In this document: piece by piece, positions 49,506 to 63,889 of the stretch | How the letters are laid out: each line of letters starts with the position of its first letter | Position numbering within the stretch: position 1 is the first letter of the stretch | Origin: Kosakonia cowanii JCM 10956 = DSM 18146 | Lineage (GTDB): Bacteria; Pseudomonadota; Gammaproteobacteria; Enterobacterales; Enterobacteriaceae | Length of the DNA stretch: 64,000 nt | Direction of reading: 5' to 3' | Assembly: GCF_001975225.1 (NCBI RefSeq) | Contig: NZ_CP019445.1 | Location: forward strand, 124,001 to 188,000 | The notes under the pieces: model-generated | Seen by the model: only the letters and a program-made list of their open reading frames with translations | Told to the model about the DNA's origin: nothing | The model's database searches: none | Made by a program: the position numbers and the translations under genes

Positions 49506-50468
49506 TTATTCCGCGCTGCGTAGCGATATTTCCCCACCAACCCAGGGTTTAACTACGCCATCCTGCTCAAGCAATAAAGCCCCCTGCGAATCGATGCCTC
49601 GAGAGATACCGAAGATCTCTTTCTCGCCAATAATCAATTTAACCGGACGGTTAATAAAATTATCCAGCACTTCCCAGCGGGCAAGAAAAGGCGTGAGTCC
49701 CTCTTGTTCAAAGCAGTGCAGTGCGCTGCGTAACTCAGTGATAAGCCGTGCAGCAAGAACGTTGCGGTCAATACGCACGCCCGCTTCCTGCAGGTTGATC
49801 CAGCCCTGATTGATATCACCTGCCTGCGCATTTCGCATCGCCAGATTGACACCGGCACCGATAACGATCTGCGCCGCATCGCCTGTTTTCCCTGTTAATT
49901 CAACGAGAATACCGGCAAGTTTGCGATCGTTAAGATAAAGATCGTTAGGCCATTTAACGCGCACCTGGTCAGCACCCAAATCGCGTAATACTTCAGTCAT
50001 GACGATGCCAATAACCAGGCTTAAACCGATAGCGGCTGCGGGACCTTGTTCAAGACGCCAGTACATGGAGATATAGAGATTGGCCCCAAAGGGCGAAACC
50101 CATTTCCGGCCACGGCGTCCTCGGCCTGCCTGCTGATACTCAGCGACACAGGCATCGCCTGACTGCAACCCGGCAAGACGATCGAGCAAATACTGGTTAG
50201 TGGAGTCAATGACAGGCAATACAGCCACACTTCCTTGCGCAACTTCACGACGGATGAATGTCTCATCCAATAGTTGAATAGGTTCAGGAAGGCTGTAGCC
50301 TTTCCCAGGCACGGTAAACACATCCACACCCCAGTCCCTGAGCGTCTGTATATGTTTATTAATTGCAGCCCGGCTCATACCCAGGCTCTCGCCAAGCTGT
50401 TCACCGGAGTGAAACTCGCCGTCAGCCAGAATCGAGATAAGCGTCAATGGGATAGTATTATCTTTCAC
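49506..50468 (-). CDS. birA: Biotin-protein ligase and biotin operon repressor
   Basis: Activates biotin as biotinyl-AMP and attaches it to the biotin carrier protein; when carrier is scarce the dimer represses the bio operon. It has 320 residues. An N-terminal winged helix-turn-helix ([20 protein letters not shown], 21-40) is followed by the ligase domain with the ATP/biotin loop GRGRRG at 115-120. Its start overlaps the murB stop by 4 bp (ATGA), giving translational coupling. Confidence 0.97.
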   Translation of the reverse strand: MKDNTIPLTLISILADGEFHSGEQLGESLGMSRAAINKHIQTLRDWGVDVFTVPGKGYSLPEPIQLLDETFIRREVAQGSVAVLPVIDSTNQYLLDRLAGLQSGDACVAEYQQAGRGRRGRKWVSPFGANLYISMYWRLEQGPAAAIGLSLVIGIVMTEVLRDLGADQVRVKWPNDLYLNDRKLAGILVELTGKTGDAAQIVIGAGVNLAMRNAQAGDINQGWINLQEAGVRIDRNVLAARLITELRSALHCFEQEGLTPFLARWEVLDNFINRPVKLIIGEKEIFGISRGIDSQGALLLEQDGVVKPWVGGEISLRSAE

Positions 50469-51493
50469 GCAATAACCTCCACGGCATTCACCTCACCGGC
50501 ATGGCCAATAAAGCGCACCTCTGGCTCCAGCCAGACGTTAAATTTTTCGCCGACGCGCTGGCGCACTAAATGGGCAAGCTGAACCACATCATCACTTGTC
50601 GCCTGGCCTGCATTAATGAGCACCAGAGCCTGTAAGTGATGAACGGCAGCACCGCCTGTTGATGTCCCTTTCAACTGACATTGATCGATAAGCCAACCGG
50701 CGGCCAGTTTTACCGAGCCATCGGTCTGTGGATAGTGGGGGGCATGAGGATGCGCAGCCAGTAGAGCAACCGCCTCTTCAGCCGTGATCACCGGATTTTT
50801 GAAGAAACTGCCCGCGTTACCATACACTTTTGGGTCCGGCAGCTTGCTGGTACGCATATGACAGACGGCATCGAAGACCTGCTGCGGTGTGACTGTCGCA
50901 GGATCAAGCCGGGTGAGGTCTCCATAGGTGAGTACCGGTTGCCACGCTTTAGCCAGACGCAATCCTACGGCAGTGATCGCAACGCGATCCTGATACTCAT
51001 GCTTGAATATGCTATCGCGGTAGCCGAAACGGCACTCTTTTGCGCTTAACCGCTGTTGTTTACCGCTGCTCAATTCAACGCAATCAACGTAATCGCAGAC
51101 ACGCTGCAGCTCAACGCCATACGCGCCGATATTCTGGATAGGTGAGGATCCCGTGCAGCCAGGGATCAGCGCGAGGTTTTCCAGACCGGGCATTTCGCGT
51201 TCAAGCGTGAATTGCACAAGCTGATGCCAGTTCTCACCGGCGCCAACATGCAGAAGCCATGCATCAGCCTCTTCGCTAATCTTGATGCCTTTGATGCGAT
51301 TGATGATGACGGTTCCGGCAAAATCCTCCAGGAAAAGCACATTACTGCCCTCTCCAAGGATTAGCACCGGTTGCTGCTGCTCTACTGCACTCTGCCAGGC
51401 TTCCAGCAGTTGATGGGTATTCTCGGCGCATACGATGCGACGGGCATTATGCTCGATACCAAAAGTGTTCCACGGCTTAAGGGAGAGATTCAT
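50465..51493 (-). CDS. murB: UDP-N-acetylenolpyruvoylglucosamine reductase
   Basis: Flavoenzyme that reduces enolpyruvyl-UDP-GlcNAc to UDP-MurNAc in peptidoglycan synthesis. It has 342 residues, the E. coli length. The FAD-binding segment [17 protein letters not shown] and the catalytic [10 protein letters not shown] motif (proton-donor Ser near 229) are visible. It lies just downstream of an rRNA operon on the same strand and overlaps birA. Confidence 0.97.
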   Translation of the reverse strand: MNLSLKPWNTFGIEHNARRIVCAENTHQLLEAWQSAVEQQQPVLILGEGSNVLFLEDFAGTVIINRIKGIKISEEADAWLLHVGAGENWHQLVQFTLEREMPGLENLALIPGCTGSSPIQNIGAYGVELQRVCDYVDCVELSSGKQQRLSAKECRFGYRDSIFKHEYQDRVAITAVGLRLAKAWQPVLTYGDLTRLDPATVTPQQVFDAVCHMRTSKLPDPKVYGNAGSFFKNPVITAEEAVALLAAHPHAPHYPQTDGSVKLAAGWLIDQCQLKGTSTGGAAVHHLQALVLINAGQATSDDVVQLAHLVRQRVGEKFNVWLEPEVRFIGHAGEVNAVEVIA

Positions 51494-51575
51494 TCACGCT
51501 ATCCTGATGCAAAAACAGGGCTAGTTTACCGTATACGAAGGGGGAGTGCTTGCGGTGTTTCAGGAAGATACAACG

Positions 51576-51605
51576 CAAAAAGCCTCATGCTTTCGCATGA
51601 GGCTT
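51576..51605 (-). terminator. Terminator of second rRNA operon
   Basis: Same 11-bp hairpin AAGCCTCATGC / GCATGAGGCTT as in the first operon, with a T-run on the minus strand. Confidence 0.92.
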
Positions 51606-51618
51606 TCGGCTTAATTTG

Positions 51619-51738
51619 ATGCCTGGCAGTTCCCTACTCTCGCATGGGGAGACCCCACACTACCATCGGCGCTACGGCGTTTCACTTCTGAGTTCGGCAT
51701 GGGGTCAGGTGGGACCACCGCGCTAGTGCCGCCAGGCA
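51619..51738 (-). rRNA. 5S ribosomal RNA, second operon
   Basis: 120-nt gene with the same ends and, as far as can be seen, the same sequence as the copy in the first operon. Confidence 0.97.
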
Positions 51739-51827
51739 AATTCTGTTGCCATCCCGCGTTAGCCGGACGGCTTAATCTGTATCAGCTGAAAATCTGTCTC
51801 TCATCGCCAAAACATCTTCGGCGTTGT

Positions 51828-54734
<2,907 letters not shown>

Positions 54735-54912
54735 TCACAACCCGAAGATGTTTCGTAAAACATCATCAGTTGCGAAAATTTGAGAGACTCACGGAACAAT
54801 TCGCATTGTTCTGTGTTTCAATTTTCAGCTTGATCCAGATTTTTAAAGAGCAAAACTTCGCAGCACACACAGAATGTGTACTCTGAAGTTTTCTAGTGAC
54901 GAACAGTGAGGA

Positions 54913-54988
54913 TGGTGGAGCTATGCGGGATCGAACCGCAGACCTCCTGCGTGCAAAGCAGGCGCTCTCCCAGCTGAGCTATAGCCCC
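54913..54988 (-). tRNA. tRNA-Ala (anticodon TGC)
   Basis: 76 nt with encoded CCA. It begins GGGGCTATAGCTCAGC, and the anticodon loop has TGC. Confidence 0.97.
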
Positions 54989-55096
54989 ATCGTAGTTAAA
55001 TCCCGTTACCGGTAATTTTTCCTGAGACAAGGCGTGAAAGGGCGAAGCATACTGAAGTATGCGAGTCGTTTCACAACGCTGTATTCAGGGAAAATT

Positions 55097-55173
<77 letters not shown>

Positions 55174-55246
55174 GCAGAGATTTTCACTGCTCGTTATTTT
55201 TCATCAGACAATCTGTGTGGACACTGCAGGGAAAGGTTCTTTAAGG

Positions 55247-56788
<1,542 letters not shown>

Positions 56789-56918
56789 AAAGTTTGATGC
56801 TCATCGAATTAAACCGTAATGAATTACGTGTTCACCCGTGAGACTTGGTATTCATTTAGTGTCCGAAGACATTAAGAATCCATGTCACCTGAGTGCCCAC
56901 ACAGATTGTCTGATAAAT

Positions 56919-56930
56919 TGTTAAAGAGCA
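56919..56930 (-). promoter_or_regulatory. rrn leader boxA, second operon
   Basis: TGCTCTTTAACA on the minus strand, identical to the first operon. Confidence 0.88.
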
Positions 56931-56966
56931 GTGCCGCTTCGCTTTTCGCAGCGGCGCGGGGTGTGC

Positions 56967-56994
56967 ATATTACGCTTTCCCGCTGTGAAGTCAA
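56967..56994 (-). promoter_or_regulatory. rrn promoter P2, second operon
   Basis: Minus-strand TTGACT (56989-56994) and TAATAT (56967-56972), 16 bp apart. Confidence 0.88.
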
Positions 56995-57064
56995 CTGATT
57001 ATTTTCAGAATTCTTCACCTGACAGGCCGGTGTGTTTGCCGTTGTGCCGTGTCAGTGGAGGCGC

Positions 57065-57092
57065 ATTATAGGGAGTTAATTTTCCCTGACAA
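57065..57092 (-). promoter_or_regulatory. rrn promoter P1, second operon
   Basis: Minus-strand TTGTCA (57087-57092), a 16-bp spacer ending AACTCCC, TATAAT (57065-57070) and a GCGCC discriminator. The hexamers are those of E. coli rrnB P1, which is also at the murI-murB locus. Confidence 0.92.
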
Positions 57093-57143
57093 CCCCTAAT
57101 TTCAAAAAACTTTTCAACCGTCTCTTTTTTGCTCAAAACGGCG

Positions 57144-57995
57144 TTAAACAGCCAGTTTTTCGAGCCTTTCGAAGCCATAGCGCTGCAAAACGGGCAGTAA
57201 TTGCGCAGTTTCCGGCGTCAAAGCCATGCAATAGGCAATATTACTGTCAGACGATTTAGCCTCCGGCGCTTCATGCTCCAGTAGCCAGGCGGTACGGCGT
57301 GCAATAGCCGAACCGGAATCAATCAGCCGCGTCCCTTCTGGCAGCACCTGCAACAGCTCTTCTTGTAATAGCGGGAAGTGGGTACAACCCAGCACCACGG
57401 TATCCGGTGGCTCCTTCATCCGCAGCCACGGGCGCAGAATACGGCGCAACTCCTCAAGCGGCACAGGTTCGCCGTGCAGTTTGCCTTCGGCCAGCTCCAC
57501 CAGCTCAGCGGAACCCAGCATTTCGATCCGGCACTCATTAGCGAAGCGCGCGATCAATTCATGCGTATAAGGACGCTTCACCGTCCCGCGCGTCGCCAGC
57601 AGGCCCACGATGCCGTTTGCCGTTAACCGCGCCGCAGGTTTGATCGCTGGCACCACACCCACTACCGGGAAGGTGAACTTCTCACGCAGCGCGGGCAGCG
57701 AAACGGTGCTTGCCGAGTTACAGGCAATAATGGCCAGAGAGAGGGGATAACGTGCCTGAACGGCGGAAACAATCTCGACAACACGCTCAACGATAAACTC
57801 CTCGCTCTTCTCACCATAGGGAAACGCGACGTTGTCGAAGGTGTAGATATAGTGCAAGTCCGGCAGGAGCTGCCGGATCTCGTCATACACGGAAAGCCCA
57901 CCGACACCGGAGTCAAACACCAGCACGGTGGGCCGCGCGTCAGAAGGTGTAGCTGCCAGACAAGGTGTATTCCCGTCCTGCAGTTTGGTAACCAT
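57144..57995 (-). CDS. murI: Glutamate racemase
   Basis: Supplies D-glutamate for peptidoglycan. With the ATG at 57995 the protein has 283 residues. The two catalytic Cys regions are present: ACNSAST with Cys92 and GCTHFPLL near residue 204; the N-terminal substrate loop is DSGVGG at 28-33. The start lies inside btuB: the two genes overlap by 56 bp in different frames, as in E. coli. The N-terminal extension before DSGVGG is typical of enterobacterial MurI, which UDP-MurNAc-L-Ala activates in E. coli. Confidence 0.96.
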   Translation of the reverse strand: MVTKLQDGNTPCLAATPSDARPTVLVFDSGVGGLSVYDEIRQLLPDLHYIYTFDNVAFPYGEKSEEFIVERVVEIVSAVQARYPLSLAIIACNSASTVSLPALREKFTFPVVGVVPAIKPAARLTANGIVGLLATRGTVKRPYTHELIARFANECRIEMLGSAELVELAEGKLHGEPVPLEELRRILRPWLRMKEPPDTVVLGCTHFPLLQEELLQVLPEGTRLIDSGSAIARRTAWLLEHEAPEAKSSDSNIAYCMALTPETAQLLPVLQRYGFERLEKLAV

Positions 57996-59778
57996 ATGCT
58001 GTCTCGTACTCTTTATCGAACAGGTTGGCGATTTTACCACGAACTGTCAGGTGAGAGGTTACAGGATATGAGGCAGAAAAATCGACGGTGCTATAACTTG
58101 GCAGAATACGTTTCTCGCCCGTTGTATAATCGTGACGCTTACTGAAGTACTCCCAGGCAAGATCCAAATCGACATCATATACAGACCAGTCAAGCTGGTA
58201 CTTCGCCTGGCGCTGTGCCCTGCGCTGCAACACGTCGTGGGTTTCATCATCACGTGGGTCAATATATTGCAGCGTAATACGGTGAGAGAAAATCCCCGTA
58301 TCAATGTTGCCGGTCCATTCCACCCCTTTAATGGTGGCCGAGTTGACGTTGTAATAGGTCGTATTGCTATAACTAATGAGATTTTCGATCTCATACCGGT
58401 AAGCGGAGAGGCGCCAGTCCAGCGGACCGGTAAGCCCTTCAATGCCCGCTTCCCACTGTTTCGACTCTTCCGGCTTCAGGTCTGGATTCGACGCAATGCC
58501 AAACCGCTTCGCGCCGAACTGCTGGCCCAGCGACGGCGCAAGGAAACCGGTGCCGTAAGAGAGCGTCAGGCGATAGTCCGGTACAAACTCCCACCCTGCC
58601 GCCGTCTGCCAGGTGCCGTGCCAGCCAAACGAATCATCTTTATCTTCACGGCCGGACGCCTCAAGCGTTACATCGCCTAACTGCTTCATTCCCGTCAGAT
58701 AGAGCCCGGTGTTATCGCGATCGTAGGCATCTCGGCTGGTCTCATTAGATGACACCAGGCGCTCCTGCTTCCAGTCCACGCCTGCGCCGACCGAGCCTTT
58801 GCCGATATCAACGTTATTTGCCCACTGGATATAACGCTGCTCCAGCTCATCCAGCGTCGTGCCCGTATGATATCGACCATAGACGCTGCTGTAGTTGTAG
58901 TCTTTGCTTTTTTGATAGCTCGCCAGTAGCTGAGAAGAGTAAATGCCCTGGTTGAAGTTGAGCCCGGTATCCCAGCCCTGGGCGTAGAGCTGACGCTCAT
59001 CGGCGCTGTATTCCGGTAAAAATGGCGGGCTACCGAGGTCATAGTCCACGTTATTGCTGAAGTCATATCCGCGGAAGAAGCCGTCAAAATTGTCGTTAAA
59101 CGTATGCTGAACGCTGCCCCAGAAGGTTTTGTTCCGGTAGCCGTCGCGATCCTCGTCATGATCCCAGCTTGAACCGGGCTGAACGTTAAACCCGCGCGTG
59201 CCGGTATAGGAGGCCGCACCGGTCACCACCGTGTCACCAAAACGCTGGCGCACTGTACCGTCGTAGGTTTGATACCCCTTCGAACCGATGCCAGCATTAA
59301 TTTGAGATTTCTGATCGCCCGTCAGAGTAATGATGTTTACTACGCCGCCAATCGCGCCGGAGCCATACACCGTCGAGCGCGGCCCGCGGATGTACTCCAC
59401 ACGCTGCACCAGCGAGAGCGGGATCTGGTTGAGTTCAGGACTGTTGCTGATACCCGAACGACCAACCGGCACACCGTCAATCATCAGCAGGAGATGTTTG
59501 GCTTCCGTACCCCGCACATAGACGGAGGAGATCTGCCCAATACCACCGCTTTGCGAAACATCGATGCCCGGAAGGCGGCGCAGAACCTCAATTAATGAGC
59601 GGGACTGCCAGCGATCGATATCTTCACGCGTAACAATTTCCGTCGGTGCCAACACGGTTTTAAGCGGTTGTTGAAAACGGTTTGCTGTCACCACTAACTG
59701 ATCCTGACCGCTATCCTGCGCCCAGCCGGAAAACGCCGTGACGGAGAGCGCCGTCAGCAGCGAAGCTTTTTTTATCAT
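57940..59778 (-). CDS. btuB: TonB-dependent vitamin B12 receptor BtuB, divergent/mosaic
   Basis: Outer-membrane cobalamin transporter of 612 residues. It has a signal peptide 1-20 ending GWA, a TonB box DQLVVTA at 26-32, a plug domain (VLRRLPGIDV, YVRGTEAKH, VEYIRGPRSTVYGSGAIGGVVNII) and a C-terminal barrel ending in the Phe signature YTLSGSYTF. The first ~20 and last ~42 residues are almost as in E. coli, but plug and barrel loops differ strongly, which suggests replacement of the inner part. The cobalamin riboswitch upstream supports the B12 role. The ATG at 59778 is preferred over one five codons earlier. Confidence 0.92.
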   Translation of the reverse strand: MIKKASLLTALSVTAFSGWAQDSGQDQLVVTANRFQQPLKTVLAPTEIVTREDIDRWQSRSLIEVLRRLPGIDVSQSGGIGQISSVYVRGTEAKHLLLMIDGVPVGRSGISNSPELNQIPLSLVQRVEYIRGPRSTVYGSGAIGGVVNIITLTGDQKSQINAGIGSKGYQTYDGTVRQRFGDTVVTGAASYTGTRGFNVQPGSSWDHDEDRDGYRNKTFWGSVQHTFNDNFDGFFRGYDFSNNVDYDLGSPPFLPEYSADERQLYAQGWDTGLNFNQGIYSSQLLASYQKSKDYNYSSVYGRYHTGTTLDELEQRYIQWANNVDIGKGSVGAGVDWKQERLVSSNETSRDAYDRDNTGLYLTGMKQLGDVTLEASGREDKDDSFGWHGTWQTAAGWEFVPDYRLTLSYGTGFLAPSLGQQFGAKRFGIASNPDLKPEESKQWEAGIEGLTGPLDWRLSAYRYEIENLISYSNTTYYNVNSATIKGVEWTGNIDTGIFSHRITLQYIDPRDDETHDVLQRRAQRQAKYQLDWSVYDVDLDLAWEYFSKRHDYTTGEKRILPSYSTVDFSASYPVTSHLTVRGKIANLFDKEYETAYGYQTAGREYTLSGSYTF

Positions 59779-59856
59779 TATGTAAGCATCCACATAATAA
59801 GAAGGATGCCGCAGGTTCCATCAATAGCTCGCGATGATGACAACCAGATGCGACGT

Positions 59857-59999
59857 ATGCCGGCAGGTCTTCGGGCTCGGAGGTACTACGACAGGCGACT
59901 TCCCACCCGCAGGCAGTGTCTGGCCTCTCACCTTTATCCTTACCGCTGCGCGTCAGCCCCAGATTTGCACTGGGTTCCCTTTTAACTCACAGGACCGGA
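59857..59999 (-). promoter_or_regulatory. Adenosylcobalamin riboswitch of btuB
   Basis: On the minus strand the element begins CCGGTCCTGTGAG and contains GGGAACCCAGTGCAAATCTG, GGCTGACGCGCAGCGGTAAGG, GTGGGAAGTCG and the B12 box GCCCGAAGACCTGCC (59862-59876). It lies about 80 bp before the btuB start. Order and motifs match the E. coli btuB riboswitch, which lowers expression when AdoCbl is bound. Confidence 0.95.
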
Positions 60000-60070
60000 A
60001 AAAGGATGCTACATTCCGTTACATATAGATGTCCAGACTGCTACGAGACTATTTCGTTGCGCCGCGGGCT

Positions 60071-60099
60071 GGACATCCCGTGAGCAATCCCTACAATCC
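60071..60099 (+). promoter_or_regulatory. Probable trmA promoter
   Basis: CTGGAC (60071-60076) and TACAAT (60094-60099) spaced 17 bp, followed by the GC-rich CCCCGCG. The discriminator would fit growth-rate control, as reported for E. coli trmA. Confidence 0.6.
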
Positions 60100-60130
60100 C
60101 CGCGTTATTCATAATCTCTCAGGAAGCATC

Positions 60131-61231
60131 ATGACCCCAGAACACCTGCCGACAGAACAGTACGAAGCCCAGCTGGCCGAAAAAGTCGTACGTCTGCAAT
60201 CGTTGATGACGACCTTTTCCGCGCCGCTTCCGGAGGTGTTCCGCTCACCCGTCAGCCATTACCGCATGCGCGCCGAGTTTCGTATCTGGCACGATGGGGA
60301 CGATCTCTACCACATCATTTTCGATCAGCAGACCAAATCGCGTATCCGCGTCGACAGCTTCCCGGCGGCAAGCGAGCTGATTAACCAATTAATGTCGGTG
60401 ATGATCGAGGCGGTGCGCGACAACAAAACCCTGCGCCATAAACTCTTCCAGATTGATTACCTGAGCACCCTGAGCAACCAGGCGATCGTCACGCTGCTCT
60501 ATCACAAGAAGCTGGATGCCGAGTGGCAGGAAGAGGCCACGCGTCTGCGCGATGCGTTACGCGCGCAGAACCTGAATGTGCAGATTATTGGCCGCGCCAC
60601 CAAAACCAAAATCGAGCTGGACCAGGATTTCGTCGATGAGCGTCTGCCGGTTGGCGGTCAGGAGATGATCTACCGCCAGGTGGAGAACAGCTTCACCCAG
60701 CCGAATGCGGCGATGAATATTCAGATGCTGGAGTGGGCGCTGGATGTCACGCGTGGGTCAAAAGGCGATCTGCTGGAGCTTTACTGCGGCAACGGCAACT
60801 TCTCGCTGGCGCTGGCGCGTAATTTCGATCGCGTGCTGGCAACAGAAATTGCCAAACCTTCGGTTGCAGCGGCGCAGTACAACATCGCGGCGAACCAGAT
60901 TGATAATGTGCAGATTATCCGCATGTCGGCGGAGGAGTTTACCCAGGCGATGAACGGCGTACGCGCTTTTAACCGCTTACAGGGCATTGATTTGCAGAGC
61001 TACCAGTGCGAAACGATTTTCGTCGATCCACCGCGCAGCGGGCTGGATGCGGAAACTGAGAAGATGGTGCAGGCTTACCCGCGCATCCTTTATATCTCCT
61101 GCAACCCGGAAACGTTGTGCAAAAACCTGGAAACATTAAGCCAGACGCATACGGTTTCACGCCTGGCGCTGTTTGACCAGTTCCCCTACACGCACCATAT
61201 GGAGTGCGGCGTTCTGCTGACGCGCAAGTAA
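60131..61231 (+). CDS. trmA: tRNA (uracil-5-)-methyltransferase
   Basis: Makes m5U54 (ribothymidine) in the T loop of tRNAs using S-adenosylmethionine. It has 366 residues, equal to E. coli. The SAM site [14 protein letters not shown], the [10 protein letters not shown] motif and the nucleophile in [10 protein letters not shown] (Cys324) are intact. The frame is open upstream, but the ATG at 60131 after AGGAAG gives the family start [15 protein letters not shown]. It is divergent from btuB. Confidence 0.97.
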   Translation: MTPEHLPTEQYEAQLAEKVVRLQSLMTTFSAPLPEVFRSPVSHYRMRAEFRIWHDGDDLYHIIFDQQTKSRIRVDSFPAASELINQLMSVMIEAVRDNKTLRHKLFQIDYLSTLSNQAIVTLLYHKKLDAEWQEEATRLRDALRAQNLNVQIIGRATKTKIELDQDFVDERLPVGGQEMIYRQVENSFTQPNAAMNIQMLEWALDVTRGSKGDLLELYCGNGNFSLALARNFDRVLATEIAKPSVAAAQYNIAANQIDNVQIIRMSAEEFTQAMNGVRAFNRLQGIDLQSYQCETIFVDPPRSGLDAETEKMVQAYPRILYISCNPETLCKNLETLSQTHTVSRLALFDQFPYTHHMECGVLLTRK

Positions 61232-61238
61232 TCGCGAT

Positions 61239-61265
61239 GCCGGAGGTGCTAAAACGCCCTCCGGC
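61239..61265. repeat. Inverted repeat between trmA and yijD
   Basis: GCCGGAGG / CCTCCGGC with an 11-base loop in the 41-bp gap between convergent genes. There is no clear T-run; it may act as a weak bidirectional terminator. Confidence 0.5.
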
Positions 61266-61272
61266 TTACCGC

Positions 61273-61644
61273 TTACTCGGAATCGGAGGCTTCGTACTGG
61301 CGGCTGCGGTTGCGCAGGCGAAAGCCAATCCAGAAGACCAGAATTACCGCCAGCAGCGCGGGCAGGAAGTTGGAGCCCATATCCGGATACTCCGCCCGCA
61401 CCACGGCGCTATAGAGCAGCACACCGAGAATAAAGCAGGCCGCTGAAAGACCCGGTAAACCTACCGGCATGGTGCGATTCTGGTAGCGCTGATGCAGACA
61501 GTAGATTGTCAGCACCAGCGAGATAATCGGAAAGAGCGAAAAGGGTACGAGGGAGCTAAACACGGCGGTAAACGTGCCGTTAATCGACAAACCGGCGATC
61601 AGCGCCAGCAGCAGCGTACCTTTCTCTTGACCTGACTGTTTCAT
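61273..61644 (-). CDS. yijD: Inner membrane protein YijD
   Basis: A 123-residue membrane protein of unknown function with about four hydrophobic segments ([61 protein letters not shown]). The second of two adjacent ATGs is chosen because the AAGGA in the fabR stop region is better spaced from it. It lies directly after fabR and is probably co-transcribed, as in E. coli. Confidence 0.9.
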   Translation of the reverse strand: MKQSGQEKGTLLLALIAGLSINGTFTAVFSSLVPFSLFPIISLVLTIYCLHQRYQNRTMPVGLPGLSAACFILGVLLYSAVVRAEYPDMGSNFLPALLAVILVFWIGFRLRNRSRQYEASDSE

Positions 61645-61647
61645 CAT

Positions 61648-62289
61648 TCATCCTTCACTCGTCGGTTGTTGCGCCATTTTTTCCTGTTCGCGGCGATACC
61701 AGTAATATGCGCCTTTTGAAATCATACGCAGCTGTAAAACCAGCCGCTCTTCCAGCTGTTTGCGCTGCTCTGCGCTCACGTCCAGCGCTTCCGCACCGGC
61801 GTTAAAAACGATGGTGACCATCGCTTCAGCCTGCGCTTCCGTAAAGGCGCGCGGCATGTGGTTTTCGAGTTCGAGGTAATCGGCAAGTTCCGCAATAAAG
61901 TGCTGGATCTCGCGCGCAACCGCTGCACGAAACGCGGCTGACGTTCCGGAGCGTTCACGTAAAAGTAGCCGGAAGGCGTTCGGGTTATTGCCAATAAATT
62001 CCATAAAAGTGGAGACCGACGTGCGGATCACGCTGCCGCCTTTGGCAATTCGCTGACGCGCCTGGCGCATCAGCTGGCGTAGCATCAGGCCGCTCTCATC
62101 GACCATCGTCAGGCCAAGCTCATCCACGTCGCGGAAGTGGCGGTAAAATGACGTTGGCGCGATGCCCGCTTCACGAGCCACTTCCCGCAGGCTCAGGCTG
62201 GTAAAACTTCGCTCAGCGCTCAGTTGGCTGAATGCGGCTTCAACCAGTGACCGCCGCGTTCTCTCTTTTTGTTGCGCTCTTACACCCAT
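61648..62289 (-). CDS. fabR: TetR-family regulator of unsaturated fatty acid synthesis FabR
   Basis: Represses fabB and fabA to balance unsaturated and saturated acyl chains in E. coli. It has 213 residues from the ATG at 62289 ([14 protein letters not shown]). The N-terminal TetR helix-turn-helix is [19 protein letters not shown]. The open frame continues upstream to a TTG at 62346, which would add 19 residues; the ATG is preferred by family but the ribosome site is poor, so the start is uncertain. Confidence 0.92.
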   Translation of the reverse strand: MGVRAQQKERTRRSLVEAAFSQLSAERSFTSLSLREVAREAGIAPTSFYRHFRDVDELGLTMVDESGLMLRQLMRQARQRIAKGGSVIRTSVSTFMEFIGNNPNAFRLLLRERSGTSAAFRAAVAREIQHFIAELADYLELENHMPRAFTEAQAEAMVTIVFNAGAEALDVSAEQRKQLEERLVLQLRMISKGAYYWYRREQEKMAQQPTSEG

Positions 62290-62488
62290 CACGATGTTTG
62301 AATCCTTCCAGGGGCCCGCTGGCACTATACCAGAGAATAAATCCAAACCGATTGTACTGGATTGTGACGGATTGTTTACGCGCAGATTCTTCTTTTTCAG
62401 CGGAAAAAAGCACAGTGATAATTGGGTTATCCCGTGGTTAATGTTAGTATTATGTTGCTTTTATGTATAAGAACAGGTAAGCCTTACC

Positions 62489-63889
62489 ATGCCACATTCC
62501 TACGATTACGATGCAATAGTGATAGGCTCCGGTCCCGGCGGCGAAGGCGCAGCCATGGGCCTCGTTAAACAGGGAGCCCGGGTAGCGGTTATTGAGCGCT
62601 ACCATAATGTCGGCGGCGGCTGTACGCACTGGGGCACCATCCCCTCGAAAGCGCTCCGTCACGCAGTCAGCCGTATTATCGAATTTAACCAAAACCCGCT
62701 CTACAGCGACCATACCCGCCTTCTTCGCTCCTCTTTCTCCGATATCCTGAACCATGCCGAAAGCGTGATTAACCAGCAAACGCGTATGCGTCAGGGTTTT
62801 TACGAGCGTAACCACTGCGATATTCTGGAAGGCAACGCGCACTTTATTGATGACCACACGCTGGGGCTGGAGTGCCACGATGGCACCGTCGAAACGCTGA
62901 CGGCGGAGAAGTTTGTCATCGCCTGCGGTTCGCGCCCTTATCACCCGGATGATGTCGACTTCGCGCACCCGCGCGTCTACGACAGCGACTCGATTCTCGA
63001 TATGCACCACGAACCTCGCCACGTGATTATCTATGGCGCAGGGGTTATCGGCTGTGAATATGCGTCCATCTTCCGCGGTATGAATGTAAAGGTCGATCTG
63101 ATCAACACCCGCGATCGTCTGCTGGCGTTTCTCGATCAGGAGATGTCCGACTCCCTCTCCTACCACTTCTGGAACAGCGGCGTGGTGATTCGCCACAACG
63201 AAGAGTATGAGCGCATTGAGCCATTAGATGATGGCGTCATCATGCACCTGAAATCGGGTAAGAAGTTGAAAGCGGACTGCCTGCTCTACGCGAACGGCCG
63301 CACTGGCAACACCGACAGCCTTCAGCTTGCCAATATCGGGCTGGAAGCGGATAGCCGTGGTCAGTTGAAGGTCAACAGCATGTACCAGACCGCGCTACCG
63401 CATATCTATGCCGTGGGTGATGTGATTGGTTATCCGAGCCTGGCATCAGCGGCTTACGATCAGGGGCGTATCGCCGCACAGGCGATGATTAAAGGCGAAG
63501 CTACCGCGCATCTGATTGAGGATATCCCGACCGGGATCTACACCATTCCGGAGATCAGCTCCGTCGGGAAAACCGAACAGCAGCTCACCGCCATGAAAGT
63601 GCCTTATGAAGTGGGCCGTGCGCAGTTTAAACACCTCGCACGGGCGCAAATCGTCGGCATGAACATTGGTACGCTGAAGATTCTGTTTCACCGCGAAACG
63701 AAAGAGATTTTGGGGATCCACTGCTTTGGCGAGCGCGCGGCCGAGATTATTCATATCGGCCAGGCGATTATGGAGCAGAAAGGTGGCGGTAACACCATTG
63801 AGTACTTCGTTAACACCACCTTCAATTACCCAACCATGGCGGAAGCCTATCGGGTAGCGGCACTGAACGGCCTAAACCGCCTGTTTTAA
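62489..63889 (+). CDS. sthA: Soluble pyridine nucleotide transhydrogenase
   Basis: FAD enzyme that moves electrons from NADPH to NAD+ in the cytoplasm. It has 466 residues, as in E. coli. The FAD loop GSGPGG is at 13-18, the second dinucleotide loop is [12 protein letters not shown], and the C-terminal dimer domain ends in [18 protein letters not shown]. The usual disulfide reductase CxxxxC pair is reduced to GGGCTHWGT, so only one Cys remains, as expected for this family. Its last 18 bp overlap convergent oxyR. Confidence 0.98.
   Translation: MPHSYDYDAIVIGSGPGGEGAAMGLVKQGARVAVIERYHNVGGGCTHWGTIPSKALRHAVSRIIEFNQNPLYSDHTRLLRSSFSDILNHAESVINQQTRMRQGFYERNHCDILEGNAHFIDDHTLGLECHDGTVETLTAEKFVIACGSRPYHPDDVDFAHPRVYDSDSILDMHHEPRHVIIYGAGVIGCEYASIFRGMNVKVDLINTRDRLLAFLDQEMSDSLSYHFWNSGVVIRHNEEYERIEPLDDGVIMHLKSGKKLKADCLLYANGRTGNTDSLQLANIGLEADSRGQLKVNSMYQTALPHIYAVGDVIGYPSLASAAYDQGRIAAQAMIKGEATAHLIEDIPTGIYTIPEISSVGKTEQQLTAMKVPYEVGRAQFKHLARAQIVGMNIGTLKILFHRETKEILGIHCFGERAAEIIHIGQAIMEQKGGGNTIEYFVNTTFNYPTMAEAYRVAALNGLNRLF

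Noticed and set aside
57940-57995. The 56-bp btuB-murI overlap as a novel gene arrangement
   Set aside because: The same overlap is known from E. coli, so it is conserved rather than new.
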